Positions 53,564-64,000 are shown, counted from the first letter of the stretch. The stretch is 64,000 nucleotides of DNA from Acanthacorydalis orientalis (GCA_034766995.1 CM068315.1:22219062-22283061), one strand, 5' to 3'. Notes: generated from the sequence alone by a model not told the origin. Program-made: numbers and translations.

Positions 53564-53640
53564 TAGAGGGCTATACCCCCTAGTCGCTACGCTCGCCGAC
53601 CCCGACGAGCTCCGCCCCAACTCCCCTCACTCGTATCGCA
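53564..53640. other. Isolated GC-rich island
   Basis: About 75 bp beginning AGAGGGCTATACCCCCTAGT and containing CGCTACGCTCGCCGACCCCG and GAGCTCCGCCCC, in DNA that is otherwise extremely AT-rich. GGGCTATACCCC is a small imperfect palindrome. No frame or known element was recognised. Confidence 0.6.
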
Positions 53641-53658
53641 TACATTAACACAATATCG

Positions 53659-53659
<1 letters not shown>

Positions 53660-53725
<66 letters not shown>

Positions 53726-53726
53726 C
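53660..53726. repeat. (TA)n microsatellite
   Basis: TA tract of about 67 bp, about 20 bp after the GC island. Confidence 0.97.
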
Positions 53727-53914
53727 CTTTTAAATTAAATAGCCGAGAAAAAATAATTAATGAGGTAAAATAAAATAGCAACAATAAGATAAAAATGGAA
53801 GCCGAATTTCGGTAAATGTCAAAAATTACATTTATATTTATTCGACAATTTCTTTCTTCTACGCTAATGACCTTACTTGTCGACACGATCCTAAACCCTT
53901 CTCTCCTTTATATA

Positions 53915-54040
53915 GGTGATTCAATTTAGGCTTCTACATGAAAGTATTAAAAAATCTTAAAAAATAAAAAAATAACATGATTTTGTTAATATTTGCGATT
54001 TTTTTTAATACTTTTATGTAGAAGCCTACATTAAATCACC
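53915..54040. mobile_element. 126-bp TA-type MITE with about 46-bp inverted repeats
   Basis: The left arm (GGTGATTCAATTTAGGCTTC, then TACATGAAAGTATTAAAAAA) and the right arm read inward (GGTGATTTAATGTAGGCTTC, then TACATAAAAGTATTAAAAAA) differ at only a few positions. TA duplications lie at 53913-53914 and 54041-54042. The spacer is about 35 bp and non-coding. A single related arm occurs at 42951. Likely a Tc1/mariner-mobilised MITE. Confidence 0.88.
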
Positions 54041-55009
54041 TACATATAGAAATTAGTATATGATAAAATATGTTCTATAATTTCAAAATTTTCTCGGTGG
54101 ATATTGAAATTTTTAATTAATTTTTGAAAGTGCATGCAATAAATCCGTTTAAAATTATTTTTTTCTAAAATTAACAAAGAAAAAATTGCGTAGGAACAGA
54201 ACCATACACATTTTGCATTTCAAGCAAACGCACAACGTTTTCATGTTGTTTTTTTTTATAAAATTGCAAACGAATTTAATATTAATTGGACAACTCTTTT
54301 AGATAAATTGATTTAAAGTATTATAAATTACTAAATACATTGTTGCAAATATAAATTATTTACTAGTCAGAAAGTGATACTTTTAAAGAAATTTCAAATA
54401 CTCATCTTGCCTCTTAACGTGAAATTATTTTTTTAGAGGGTACAACTTATTTTGTAACATCTTTCTAAAATATTAAATGATATTTAATCTGTTCAATCTA
54501 TTTTTCGCATCTGCAAATTAAATTGTGCAACAAACTTCTGATAAGGATAGTTAATTATTCTTAAACATTGAATTTGGTACAACTATGTTTGTTTTCGTGT
54601 ATACACAGGAGCGATAGATCTATATGAAAAAATTATGTTCGGAAATTTTGCAGTGAAATTATTACGCCTATGTTATGAATCATAATAATTATTATTATTA
54701 TCTTTCATGTTTAACATACCAAAACATATGTTGAACACATCTTTTCTTGCATTGCCTTTTAAATAATTTTTCCTGTAATATACAAAACAGTGAATCTTCA
54801 GTCATATAGTGTTCACTGCTTTATATTACAAAAATATGTGTTCAATATATGTTAATAAGACAAAATACTCCTAATTTTCATCAATATAATAGACATTTGT
54901 GTTTTTTTATTCATATATAAATATCTTTTAGTAAGCTGTGTCGAAAAATAAAATAATTTTAATTTAAAATTTTTTGTTGAAACAAACTCATAATTTTGTT
55001 TTGGAACTC
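54041..55009. other. AT-rich non-coding stretch, nothing recognised
   Basis: No frame or relic identified. Confidence 0.45.
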
Positions 55010-55290
55010 TGGATAAATAACTTCCATAGTTGAACTTTTCACTTGCCTATAAACAACAAAAAATATTTTCGATCAACAATTGATTACAAAACATTTTTGA
55101 TTGCTGCTTACACGTATTTCGTTAACGATTCGATCATCAATTTATTAAAATATAACAGAGGATGATGGCATGTCCATTGAAATAAGCATAAGCAACAATA
55201 AAAAATGATCAATAATTAATTACTAAATATTTTTGATCAGAAAAAAAGCATGGTTTGTGGGATAAGTAAAAAATTTAAATGTATGGCATT
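55010..55290. repeat. Foldback repeat family R, copy 5
   Basis: Left arm CTTTTCACTTGCCTATAAAC, TTTTCGATCAACAATTGATT, TTTTTGATTGCTGCTTACAC; right arm GGATGATGGCATGTCCATTG, AAGCATAAGCAACAATAAAA, ATTTTTGATCAGAAAAAAAG, CATGGTTTGTGGGATAAG. The arms are imperfect inverted complements of about 100 bp, as in copy 2. Confidence 0.6.
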
Positions 55291-57375
55291 GATTAACGTG
55301 CATATCGTTTAAAACTTTTTGCTATTCTATCCAAAGTGCATAGATTCATGAATTTCAAGTTTTGAATATTTTTATCTCATATCATATACTTCCAATATAT
55401 CATTTAATAAATGTATTTCTTACATATCTGCAAACTTATTACTAGATAAATTATTATAACATAAACGATAGAACGCATTTACCAACGAAGAGGAGGTTTG
55501 ACCGATTTGAAATGGGAAGGAATAAATACAATTTTGTCAGCGAGTGAGCGTTGTTCTTAGGTGTACACACTGACAAAATACAGGAAATATTTAAATAATT
55601 TGTAATATAGTGTATTTTATTGTAAAGAATTCTAAAAAACTGACAGAAAACATCAGCGTCATATGGCAAGACATATATATTCAATTACGCCTTGTCTGTA
55701 TTAAAATTGCATTCTTTATTTGAATATGCACTGATTACAAAACACTATTAATTACAAAATCTAACTGAAAAATTTCAAGATTCCTAATATAATTTTATAC
55801 GGTTGTTTTTAACTTGCATATCAAATAGATGTTTAAATAATGTATAAAACTAAAAAAAAAACTAATACCCAAAAATGATTTATTTTCAAATATTTATATC
55901 AAAAATATGATCTATCTAGATACACGGTTTTGAATAGATTTTAACAATCAAATTAAATTATTGAAAGAAATATTTTACTAAGTAATAAATGTACTTGTAA
56001 TAAATGAGAAATTGATTACATACTACAAAATCTATTAATTATTTAATATCATATTAGTTAAATCATTATTCATAAATATATAGTATACATAATGTTATTA
56101 CAATTTGTGAACAATATGAAATTAAAATCTTCTTGCAAATTGTATTAGATGGCAACAATTTTGTTTAAATAAAATATTTCATTATTTTATTACACGAAAT
56201 GCTGATTTGCAATGCCAAATAAATGTTTTAATTTGGAGTATAATTTTCGACTTTTACTGTACTTAAGCTATTTTTTCTTAAATATTATTAACTAGTATAT
56301 ACCTCGTCAAAATTGACGGGAAACACAAACAGTGAAAGAAAACTTTATTATTTTTTACAACATAATATATTTAAACATATAAAATACCTAAGTACGAAAA
56401 TATATACTACAGCGTTTATCTGACAAAGTGACAATTAATGTAGGTTTTTATATATAAGAACTTTAAATTTCTATATATATTTATTAATATTTTATATCAA
56501 AATTATTTAATAGTAATGACATTTGCACAATGCTATGCTAGCTAATAATTTCATTTTGTTGAAATAGTATATTCAACATCCACAAGTTATTTAGATGATT
56601 TTATTCTTTTGTTTGGTTAACATCCTTAGTGTGTAACAATTTTACATATATATAAATAGTTTTTTTTTTAGAAAATGTGAATAAAACTTTTTTTAAACAT
56701 GATTTAATTAATATGTTCAAATAGAAGAACAAAAATATCTATTATGTTTAAAAATATTTATATTTTTAGCGTTTTAAGAATTTACGTAAAAAATTCAAAA
56801 TTATCAAATAAATAGCATTATTGTGTCGCTACTATATCAAGTTATTGACAAGTTTTGAAAAAACCCACTGTTAGTAAAAATTATTAACAAAAAACAAAAA
56901 TAATATTAAATATAATTAAATTTATCTACAAAATGTGATGGCATGCTTACCTTAGTAAGTCATTTAATGACATCATTTTATTTATTATTAAATTCAAATT
57001 TACAACATAGAAGATTTTGAAAGTTGGTTAATATTGTTGAAATTATATCTTCAGTGGTAAACATTATAAAATAAGGCAATCTCGAATGCATTAGACTAAA
57101 TCCTGTCATTTGCCTCTATATATAAAAAGGTAACAAATGCCAAACATAAATACTGACAATACCCTCTCATGCATACATAAAAAATATAAAAATAGTTTCT
57201 AAATAGAAACATTTTAGAAATTTTAAAGCAAGAACTCATATTATAATGATAAATTGTTTTATGAAATATTTTGATAAAAATTTAACAAAATTTCAACGTT
57301 AAGATACGAGTTAAAAATTCTTTTTTTATAATTGTGCTTATTCACAGTAAAATATAATATTTAATTTCTAAATTC

Positions 57376-57426
<51 letters not shown>

Positions 57427-57757
57427 AATTAAATTTTCAACAAACATCTAACAAAGAAATTTAATTATCTTTCTATATATCTTAAAAATAATTCCATCCT
57501 AAAATTTCCATAAAACAAAAAGTTTTTGTGTAGACCAGCTCGCACACCACTGTGTGCAACGAAAGAGGTGTGTATACGACTTCAATGTAACACTAATGGA
57601 AATTTATTCGAAATATTGTATTCACTGAAGCTTTAAAGTAAAAAAAATGTTACACGTTTTAACATTGTATTTTATTATTAATTTTTATAAACTTTTCCAA
57701 TAAAAATTACGATTTATATTTTACGCAGATTATTTGTGCATACTATTTGTTAATTTC

Positions 57758-57803
<46 letters not shown>

Positions 57804-58439
57804 TTAGTTTCAAGTATAATCGATTGCTAATAAAGTTTAAAAATTTTCGTAAAGATATTAATTGACTTACTTAACATAAGAATATGACTTGGCATAAGAT
57901 AACAAAAATATATTAGTGAAATTTTTAACAGCTAGTAGTAAATGGTTTATTTATTTTAACTAAAAGTATTACAGTGACATTTCTATACTTTTTCCATGTT
58001 TGTTGTATTAATTGATTTAATGAAAACATATTAATTCAAGCACTATTTATAATTGAATTGGTTTTCATTTATTGATTACAAAATTTTTAATTTACCACGT
58101 ACTTAATTTTTATATTATCTTTGTTTAGATGTATTTATTTTAAATTTTTTGAATATACAATTAAAAGAAATTCTATAATGAATTCGTTTCTTAACTACTT
58201 TTTAACAAATTTCTATTAAGAATATATTGGAGATACAATATCAGAATTCAATATTGGAAATTCATGAAGATAAATCATTAAATAATAAAAACGTAAGGAA
58301 CATATATGATATCCATTTGAAGTAAAATTTGAATTTAGAAATGATTTTTTTTATTACAGTGTTAATAGCGGTATTAACCTATTAATAATGTTACTGACCA
58401 TAAAGTAAGTTTAAAAGTAAAAATATTCAGATTTCAATT
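55291..58439. other. AT-rich non-coding stretch with TA tracts
   Basis: No exon or relic was recognised. TA tracts lie at 57379-57424 and 57762-57797. A less AT-rich patch near 57530-57600 contains CACACCACTGTGTGC, an imperfect hairpin, with no tRNA-like fold. Confidence 0.5.
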
Positions 58440-59115
58440 TTACAAAACAAACATTTTTAATTTAAATAACGTGCATTTATTACTACAAATTAATAAGTGA
58501 TATTTAAAAATGAACAAAAAACGTAAATACCTATATACTTATAACAATTAAAAATATTTAATCTCAATAGCAATATTTAACATATTTTTTGAATGTTAAA
58601 CGGAAAACACTAAACAGTTCAAAGTTCAATACATTTCACGCTATAAATGAGTTAGAAAATTATGCAAGAAAGAGGTACGAGAAAAAGGAAGTAACGTCTT
58701 ATAAAACTCATATTTTTTTAAAAAAACGAAGTAATCTGTATATTTATTATCTGCTATCTTTAATTTTGCTATACTTTTACAACTTTGCAACTGACGAACC
58801 GTTAAAGAAGTCAAATTTTGATTATTTATGATTCATTCTCTAAAACGGTATAGTTATTCTTCATAATGCCTTATAAAACATTTTTTTTGTTCATAAACTA
58901 TACACAAATAAAATTGAAAACAATTCATTTTTTCATATTTCCTTTTCTGATCTTATACTCAACAATGTGAAATTTTCACATAAGAGCACGTAAAAAATGA
59001 TAATAAATTCAAATATTATAATTTCTTTTAAATCACACAGTATATCTATTACAGTTTTCGTATAGCTTCAGAATGAAAAATGATTAACTTTTTAGGATTT
59101 TTGCAAGTGACTCCT
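58440..59115. repeat. Dispersed repeat family S, copy 5
   Basis: Blocks TGATATTTAAAAATGAACAA, ATTTAATCTCAATAGCAATA, AAGTCAAATTTTGATTATTT then CTCTAAAACGGTATAG, and CAGAATGAAAAATGATTAAC then TTTTTAGGATTTTTGCAA match the other copies, most fully copy 4. An 80-codon frame inside has no recognisable motif. Confidence 0.5.
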
Positions 59116-59120
59116 AAGCG

Positions 59121-59121
<1 letters not shown>

Positions 59122-59176
<55 letters not shown>
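59122..59176. repeat. (TA)n microsatellite
   Basis: TA tract of about 55 bp at the edge of repeat S copy 5. Confidence 0.97.
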
Positions 59177-59179
<3 letters not shown>

Positions 59180-59606
59180 AGAGAAATTAAAAAAAACTTA
59201 ACCAAAGTCTATAAATCTTTATACATTTAAAAATGTTTTTCGGCTTCTTTAGGATTCAACTTTTGAGCTGGAACGACTAATCTGTAATAGACATTCTTTT
59301 ATTTTTATGCATAAGTATGAAAATAAATAATGACAGGCCAAACCAATTTCAAATATCTGATACAATATTTTCCATTTCAAAAACAGTCATTAAATGAGTT
59401 ACGGCTATAACCTAAAACAAAACTCGTATTACAATATATAAAACGCGTATTAATCGAATATCATGTGTAAATAAAAATTAATTATATTTCAGTAAAACTT
59501 TCAATGTAATTTTAAAAAAAATACAAGCAGACGTTCTACGATTTTTATATACAAATTAGGTTTATTCATATTTATTAATTCTTCATTTTTTATTTTATTT
59601 CAACAG

Positions 59607-59747
59607 GTTCTTACTATTGTAACCCTGTTGATTGTCTACGTACAAACCGGATACATCCATACAGGTGCCGGTGTGGGATACGAAGAACAGCATCAGGGAG
59701 AACAAGGAGGACATGGAGCTGTTGATCATGAACATGTTGACTATTAC
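59607..59747 (+). CDS. Cuticular-protein-like exon (signal segment plus His/Gly-rich region)
   Basis: A 141-bp exon of 47 codons, phase 0 at both edges, follows a strong acceptor (TTTTTATTTTATTTCAACAG) and ends at TATTAC/GTAAGA. The protein begins VLTIVTLLIVYVQTGYIHTG, a hydrophobic run fitting the core and cleavage region of a signal peptide, then AGVGYEEQHQGEQGGHGA and VDHEHVDYY. Insect chitin-binding (Rebers-Riddiford) cuticle proteins commonly have a tiny first exon with Met and a few residues, a second exon of this type, and an intron just before the R&R domain, which often starts YAYPKY. That fits, but the R&R domain itself is not in the window. The following intron would contain mariners A4 and D and the piggyBac relic. 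Base composition is clearly coding-like against an AT-rich background. Confidence 0.7.
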
Positions 59748-59761
59748 GTAAGAATATAATC

Positions 59762-59764
<3 letters not shown>

Positions 59765-59816
<52 letters not shown>

Positions 59817-59817
59817 A
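59765..59817. repeat. (TA)n-(TG)n microsatellite
   Basis: TA dinucleotides followed by TG dinucleotides, 18 bp after the donor site of the cuticle-like exon. Confidence 0.95.
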
Positions 59818-60429
59818 TAAGTACCTTATTTTAAGTACAAAAACTGACTGGAAATCAAATTCAATATTCAATAAAAAAATTATATAAAATGTTAAATAAG
59901 TAAAACATTGGCAACGATGGAAATATTGGAATATAACTATTAATAAAATAATAAAATCTTTTCGGACTGAAACTGTTTCATACTCACACATAAAATTAAG
60001 TTTCAAATCATTATTATTACTTACTGAACATTTAATTTATAATTTAAAATTTATTACAATTATTCTAATTTATTAACCCTTTCGATGCGCGGTTAATGTT
60101 GATGCAAAATCATTACTGACTGCGAAAAAATTTCAATCTGAAATATTTTTATTATTTTTTTCATTTTAATGAACTAAAGAAATCGTTCGGATCAAAAAAT
60201 TCAATAATTTTTGAATATTTCGATCAAAAAATGTTGGTGGTGGAAAAGGATGAAATTTTTTTCGTAAAACACTTTCAAATCTGTATTTTCACTAAAAGTT
60301 TTATACAACGCTAAATACGTAGTCAATTATATACATTCAGATATATAACACCATTTTTCTCCTCATTGTTTATTTACACAAAACTTGTACATAAACAAAA
60401 CCCTATCAAACATAAGAATTACAAAACAC

Positions 60430-60430
<1 letters not shown>

Positions 60431-60484
<54 letters not shown>
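60431..60484. repeat. (TA)n tract, left flank of mariner A4
   Basis: TA tract of about 54 bp directly abutting the left end of A4. Confidence 0.97.
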
Positions 60485-60486
<2 letters not shown>

Positions 60487-60487
<1 letters not shown>

Positions 60488-61394
60488 GAGGTCAGACAAT
60501 TAAGTAATGCGACCGATTTTTTTTCCTCGGCCTGTGGTAACACTGCGAACCTGTAACTCCGCCACCGTAATAGCAGATCCCTACTCTCTCGATTGAGACC
60601 TTGACCACCCTCGTACAATCATTTCTTCGCCAGCTGTTTAGTGTTTTGTAACAACGCGCGAGTAGTGCATGTCACGAAAATGGAACAGAGAAAGATTGTC
60701 AAGATTGCTCAAGATTGTCTCGAGCAGGTTGAAAGTGATCCAACTCTTCTCGATCGAGTTATTACTGGTGATGAAAGTTGGTTCTTTCAATATGACCCCG
60801 AAACTAAACGATAAAGCCAACAGTGGCTGTCCCCTGGAGCACCAAGGCCAAAGTGAAAACCATGTTGATTTGCTACTTCGACAGCAAAGGGGTGGTTCAC
60901 AAAGAGTTCGTACCACCTGGACAAACCGTAAATCAAGTATTCTACCGCAATGTGCTCGAAAAATTACGAAAAAGGGTGCTCAGAGTGCGTCCAGAGATCG
61001 CGAAGACTTGGGTTCTGCATCACGACAATGCTCCCTGTCACAGTGCGTTCAGTGTCTCTCAGTTTTTGGCGTCTAAAGGCATCGCAACGTTACCACAACC
61101 GCCCTATTCACCGGACATGTCACCCTGCGACTTTTTCCTATTCCCCCATATGAAAAAATTCGTCAAAGGTCGACATTTTGACTCCGTTGAAGATATCCAA
61201 GAATCTGTGACGAGGGTACTCGGAGAGGTCCCACAAGAAGTGTTCCAGAATTGTTACGAAAACTGGAAAACTCGCTGGAATAAGTGTATAGATGCGGGAG
61301 GGGACTACTTTGAAGGGGATCGCAGCGATGTACCTTAATTTTTAAATATACTCGATTTTTGAATTTTGTCGCATTACTTAATTGTCTGACCTCG
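60487..61394 (+). mobile_element. Mariner family A, copy 4 (two internal deletions)
   Basis: Both ends read CGAGGTCAGACAATTAAG inward and sit in TA-repeat DNA. Just after the start codon (ATGGAACAGAGAAAG) the sequence jumps to the region before the first Asp, with short overlapping copies of AAGATTG/CAAGATTG at the joint that are not in copies 2 and 3. A second deletion of 25 bp lies at CCAAAG (about 60850), where the other copies have two CCAAAG hexamers 25 bp apart. A CAA-to-TAA change also stops the frame near 60812. The C-terminal frame 60823-61338 keeps HHDNAPCH and SPCDFFLF. Not coding-competent, but the ends look intact. Confidence 0.95.
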
Positions 61395-61428
<34 letters not shown>

Positions 61429-61429
61429 G
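61395..61429. repeat. (TA)n tract between mariners A4 and D
   Basis: About 36 bp of TA-repeat with one TACATA, shared as flank by A4 on the left and D on the right, so both elements used one microsatellite as target. Confidence 0.95.
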
Positions 61430-61432
61430 ATA

Positions 61433-62725
61433 ACACATGGATCAATAAGTCCCGAGACTAACAATGAAAACAACATTTTTTTTGCAAAATTTTTTTTTAT
61501 TCATCAACATAATCACCTTTTAGGGTGATACAATCGTTCCAACGCTTTTCCAATTTTTCAATACCATGTTTATAAAAAAAATTATCTTTCGCTTCAAAAT
61601 AAGCTTCAGTTTCAGCGATGACCTCCTCATTTGAGCCAAATCTTTTTCCCTGGAGCATTTTTTTAAGATCAGCAAAGAGCCAGTAGTCACTGGGGGCTAA
61701 ATCTGGCGAGTATGGGGGGTGGGGAAGCAGATCAAAGCCCAATTCGTTCAATTTTGCCATTGTTTTCATCGACTTGTGGCAGGGTGCATTGTCTTGGTGA
61801 AAAAGGATTTTTTTTCTCTGCATGTGCGGTCGTTTTTTTGCGATTTCCTCCTTCAAACGCACCAGCAAGTCAATATAATAATCACTGTTGATCGATTTAC
61901 CTTTTTCGAGATAGTCAATGAAAATCACGCCATGCGTATCCCAAAAAACTGACGCCATGACTTTGCCAGCTGACTGCTGCGTTTTCGGACGCTTCGGACG
62001 GCTTTCGCCATCTGTGCGCCACTCAGATGACTGCCGCTTCGACTCTGGAGTGTAGTGATGTATCCATGTTTCGTCCATGGTCACGTAACGACGCAAGAAA
62101 TCTTTTTTGTTGCGAGTAAATAGCGATAAACAGCTTTCTGAATCATCGACTCGTTGCTGTTTTTGTTCCATCGAAAGCAATCGCGGCACCCACTTGGAAA
62201 AAACCTTTTTCATGCTCAATTTTTCATGAAGGATAGTAAATACACTTCCATATGATATCTGTGTCATCTCAGCAATCTCACGGAGCTTCACTTTACGATC
62301 TTTCATTATAATTTTTGTCACTTCACTCACATTTTCCGGTGTAACGGCTTCCACAGGTCTACCCGAGCGTTCCGCGTCGTTTGTGTCGGTACGACCACGT
62401 TTAAACTCGGCAAACCACCGACAAATCGTTGCTTTTGATGGACAAGAGTCCGGGTAACATTTTTCAATCCATTGTTTCGCTTGCACGGTGTTTTTACCCA
62501 TTAAAAAACAATGTTTTATCAGAACACGAAACTCGGTTTTTTCCATTTTTTAAACAAACTACAAAACGACTTTACTCCAACCTCGATAACTCAGCTGTTT
62601 CTGGTCCGATCGACTTAAAATTTTAACACGTTTTAAGTAAAGGTTAGTACTCTAGAAAGACCTGGTTACTGGTTTACTACGAGCACCATCTCTGGGTTAG
62701 TCTCGGGACTTATTGATCCATGTGT
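61433..62725 (-). mobile_element. Apparently intact Himar1-like mariner D
   Basis: Left end ACACATGGATCAATAAGTCC and right end read inward are identical for 30 bp (continuing CGAGACTAAC). TA duplications lie at 61431-61432 and 62726-62727. Length 1293 bp equals that of active irritans-group mariners. It contains an uninterrupted transposase gene. Of all elements in the window it is the only one with both matching ends and a complete frame. Confidence 0.97.
61497..62546 (-). CDS. Mariner transposase, full length, irritans/Himar1-like
   Basis: The enzyme excises and reinserts its element at TA dinucleotides. The frame is 349 codons (Himar1-type enzymes are about 348), opening MEKTEFRVLIKHCFLMGKNT. 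Domains: first helix-turn-helix about residues 1-55 (ICRWFAEFKRGRTDTND), second about 70-110 (VKLREIAEMTQISYGSVFTI), the WVPRLLS linker near 119-125 (WVPHEL-type motif), then the catalytic domain. First Asp about 158 (YVTMDETWIHHYTPE), MASVFWDTHGVIFIDYLEKG near 197-216, second Asp about 252 (LFHQDNAPCHKS), third Asp about 287 (YSPDLAPSDYWLF), with 34 residues between the last two. The C-terminus GDYVDE is complete. No stop or shift is present. Activity itself cannot be judged from sequence. Confidence 0.96.
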   Translation of the reverse strand: MEKTEFRVLIKHCFLMGKNTVQAKQWIEKCYPDSCPSKATICRWFAEFKRGRTDTNDAERSGRPVEAVTPENVSEVTKIIMKDRKVKLREIAEMTQISYGSVFTILHEKLSMKKVFSKWVPRLLSMEQKQQRVDDSESCLSLFTRNKKDFLRRYVTMDETWIHHYTPESKRQSSEWRTDGESRPKRPKTQQSAGKVMASVFWDTHGVIFIDYLEKGKSINSDYYIDLLVRLKEEIAKKRPHMQRKKILFHQDNAPCHKSMKTMAKLNELGFDLLPHPPYSPDLAPSDYWLFADLKKMLQGKRFGSNEEVIAETEAYFEAKDNFFYKHGIEKLEKRWNDCITLKGDYVDE

Positions 62726-62727
62726 TA

Positions 62728-62977
62728 TATATAAATTTGTAAAATTACAAAAATCACACATTATTCCTAACATCGAGAATACCCACAAAATTATTACTAC
62801 TGTTGAAAAGATCGCCTTAGCTTGTATGTAAATGACATGTTTTAAACAAAGACGTTTACGTGGGATGTTAAATAACTTACTGAAAATCATAGGCAATTTC
62901 AGATTGAAACTTTATATTTAGATTATGTGAATATATATGAATTTATTTTTGACGTATGTCTTTTGATAGTAGTTTAA
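62728..62977. other. Short non-coding spacer
   Basis: AT-rich sequence between mariner D and the piggyBac relic; nothing recognised. Confidence 0.5.
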
Positions 62978-63628
62978 CCCCTTGTAGTTATATTTGAAAA
63001 AAAATAATTTATACAAAATAGCTATTTAAATTGAAAGAAAGTATCTACTAGTTTCGTTCGTTAACACTTCCCAAAAATGTTTGGTTAGAACTTCGTAGGA
63101 TACATCTAAAACTGAAGCATTCTTTCCTGGTCTAAACAGGGCTACCGAGTTTATTCCTGCTGTCTCTTCATTATCCCATACTTCTGGTTCATTATCACAA
63201 TTTTACCACTGCCAGTCATCTGCATTTTGTTGTGATAAAGAAATATCAATTGAAATATTGCCAGTTTCTTCACTCTCTAAACTAACTAATCGTTTTACAC
63301 GTTTTTGAGATCTCCTCACACATTTATTTTTTTTTCAGATTCTATACTTTTATCACTTCAGAACTTACTTTCTTTTTCATTTTCTTCGTCATCAACTTCA
63401 TTTTTTATTTTTTCCTCTGGATTTTTTTTCAAGTAAATATTTCTCAAAATAAAACTAATTGACCACTAACATAATTTCAAAAATAATCACTACACAATAT
63501 GTATCTGATAGCTGACACACAAAACATGTGTACTTAATATAAAGATTGCACGAGTTTCAACTCGTGATTGATTGATAAAGTGTTTTTTTGCAGTTCACGA
63601 GTCAGACTCGTAATTCACGCATAAGGGG
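62978..63628 (-). mobile_element. Internally deleted piggyBac-like element
   Basis: TTAA at 62974-62977 and 63629-63632 flank ends that read CCCCTTGTAG on the left and CCCCTTATGCG inward on the right, as in piggyBac elements. The minus strand encodes a decayed N-terminal part: an acidic stretch near 63380-63430 (EVDDEENEKES), SLESEETGNISIDISLSQQN near 63240-63290, and GINSVALFRPGKNASVLDVS then HFWEVLTNETSRYF near 63045-63150. The last matches the piggyBac start of the transposase core (F--EL---I-EETN-Y). At least one stop (after DDWQW) and loss of the catalytic region make it a relic of 651 bp. A subterminal palindrome CACGAGTCAGACTCGT lies near the right end. Confidence 0.8.
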
Positions 63629-63632
63629 TTAA

Positions 63633-64000
63633 AGAAACTTAGTTTGTCAATTAACTCACTCATTTGTATTTACAACCTTAAAAATACTGAGATAAATTTG
63701 AACGCATATCATTTACATTGCACTAGTAACCCATTTTTTTAGTATCGACAGAGTTAACACTTATTTGTTTTCAATTTACATTTGGAAAATAATTAATAAG
63801 AGTTTATAATCAGCAGGATACCATTAAAAATATTAACTTTACGATGCATTCGGATACTATCTGTATTTACATTTGACGATTGTACGTTTTCTATTTGATT
63901 GAAGATAACACGATTTAGTCAATACTTCAGATTTTTTTGTAATTTTACCACTAAAAATACAATTCTAACAATTTTAACAAACATTTTTTCATATTGCAAA
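63633..64000. other. Non-coding stretch to window end
   Basis: AT-rich sequence; no exon, in particular no R&R cuticle domain, was seen before the window ends. Confidence 0.45.

Noticed and set aside
55454..55684. 76-codon minus-strand frame
   Set aside because: No recognisable motif, no splice or start context, and typical of chance frames in this DNA.
57530..57600. Possible structured RNA around CACACCACTGTGTGC
   Set aside because: Only a short hairpin; no cloverleaf, no A/B box pair of a tRNA, nothing else in support.
60078..60105. TTAACCCTTTCGATGCGCGG resembling a piggyBac end
   Set aside because: No matching opposite end with TTAA and no transposase relic were found nearby.

Overview
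The window looks like nuclear DNA of an insect, most likely a hymenopteran (ant, bee or wasp). It is very AT-rich, has spliced genes with long introns, carries dozens of (TA)n microsatellites, and is full of cut-and-paste transposons of the mariner, Tc1, hAT and piggyBac groups. The order-level guess rests on the style of the coding exons and of the mariner families, and was not checked by a search.

Host genes are few. On the minus strand, two spliced exons (17458-17642 and 14583-14869) encode the coiled-coil C-terminus of a Homer-type scaffold protein, with clean GT-AG junctions and matching codon phase. The 2.6-kb intron between them holds one mariner nested in another. On the plus strand, one exon (59607-59747) encodes a signal-like hydrophobic segment followed by a His/Gly-rich stretch ending DHEHVDYY, which fits the start of an insect cuticular protein. 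Its neighbouring exons were not found. No upstream Homer exon (EVH1 domain) was recognised between 17.6 and 59.6 kb.

The rest is mainly a record of transposition. Left part (1-14.4 kb): microsatellite-rich non-coding DNA with one degraded hAT element (7095-8332). Middle (15-34 kb): mariners A1, B, E, G and H and the short deleted pair F1/F2, two Tc1-like relics, a TIR-bearing MITE, mariner copy A2, a long hairpin and a jockey-like RT relic. 35-48 kb: mariner A3 inside a giant TA tract, a non-autonomous hAT, a short mariner (I), a nearly intact mariner (C), and a hAT with a perfect 8-bp target duplication sitting inside an old mariner gene. 48-59 kb: dispersed repeats, a second jockey-like relic and a perfect-ended 126-bp MITE. 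60-64 kb: mariner A4, then an apparently intact Himar1-like mariner (D), then a deleted piggyBac.

The most informative signals are: (1) mariner D, with a full-length 349-residue transposase, all three catalytic Asp and matching 30-bp terminal repeats; (2) four almost identical copies of mariner family A carrying different internal deletions, two of which share one deletion that removes the DNA-binding half but keeps the catalytic domain; (3) two nested insertions whose empty sites can be read exactly; (4) mariners landing repeatedly in (TA)n tracts; (5) two unclassified dispersed repeat families (a foldback family, five copies; a second family, five copies). I saw no clear evidence of a new biological system beyond this transposon ecology.
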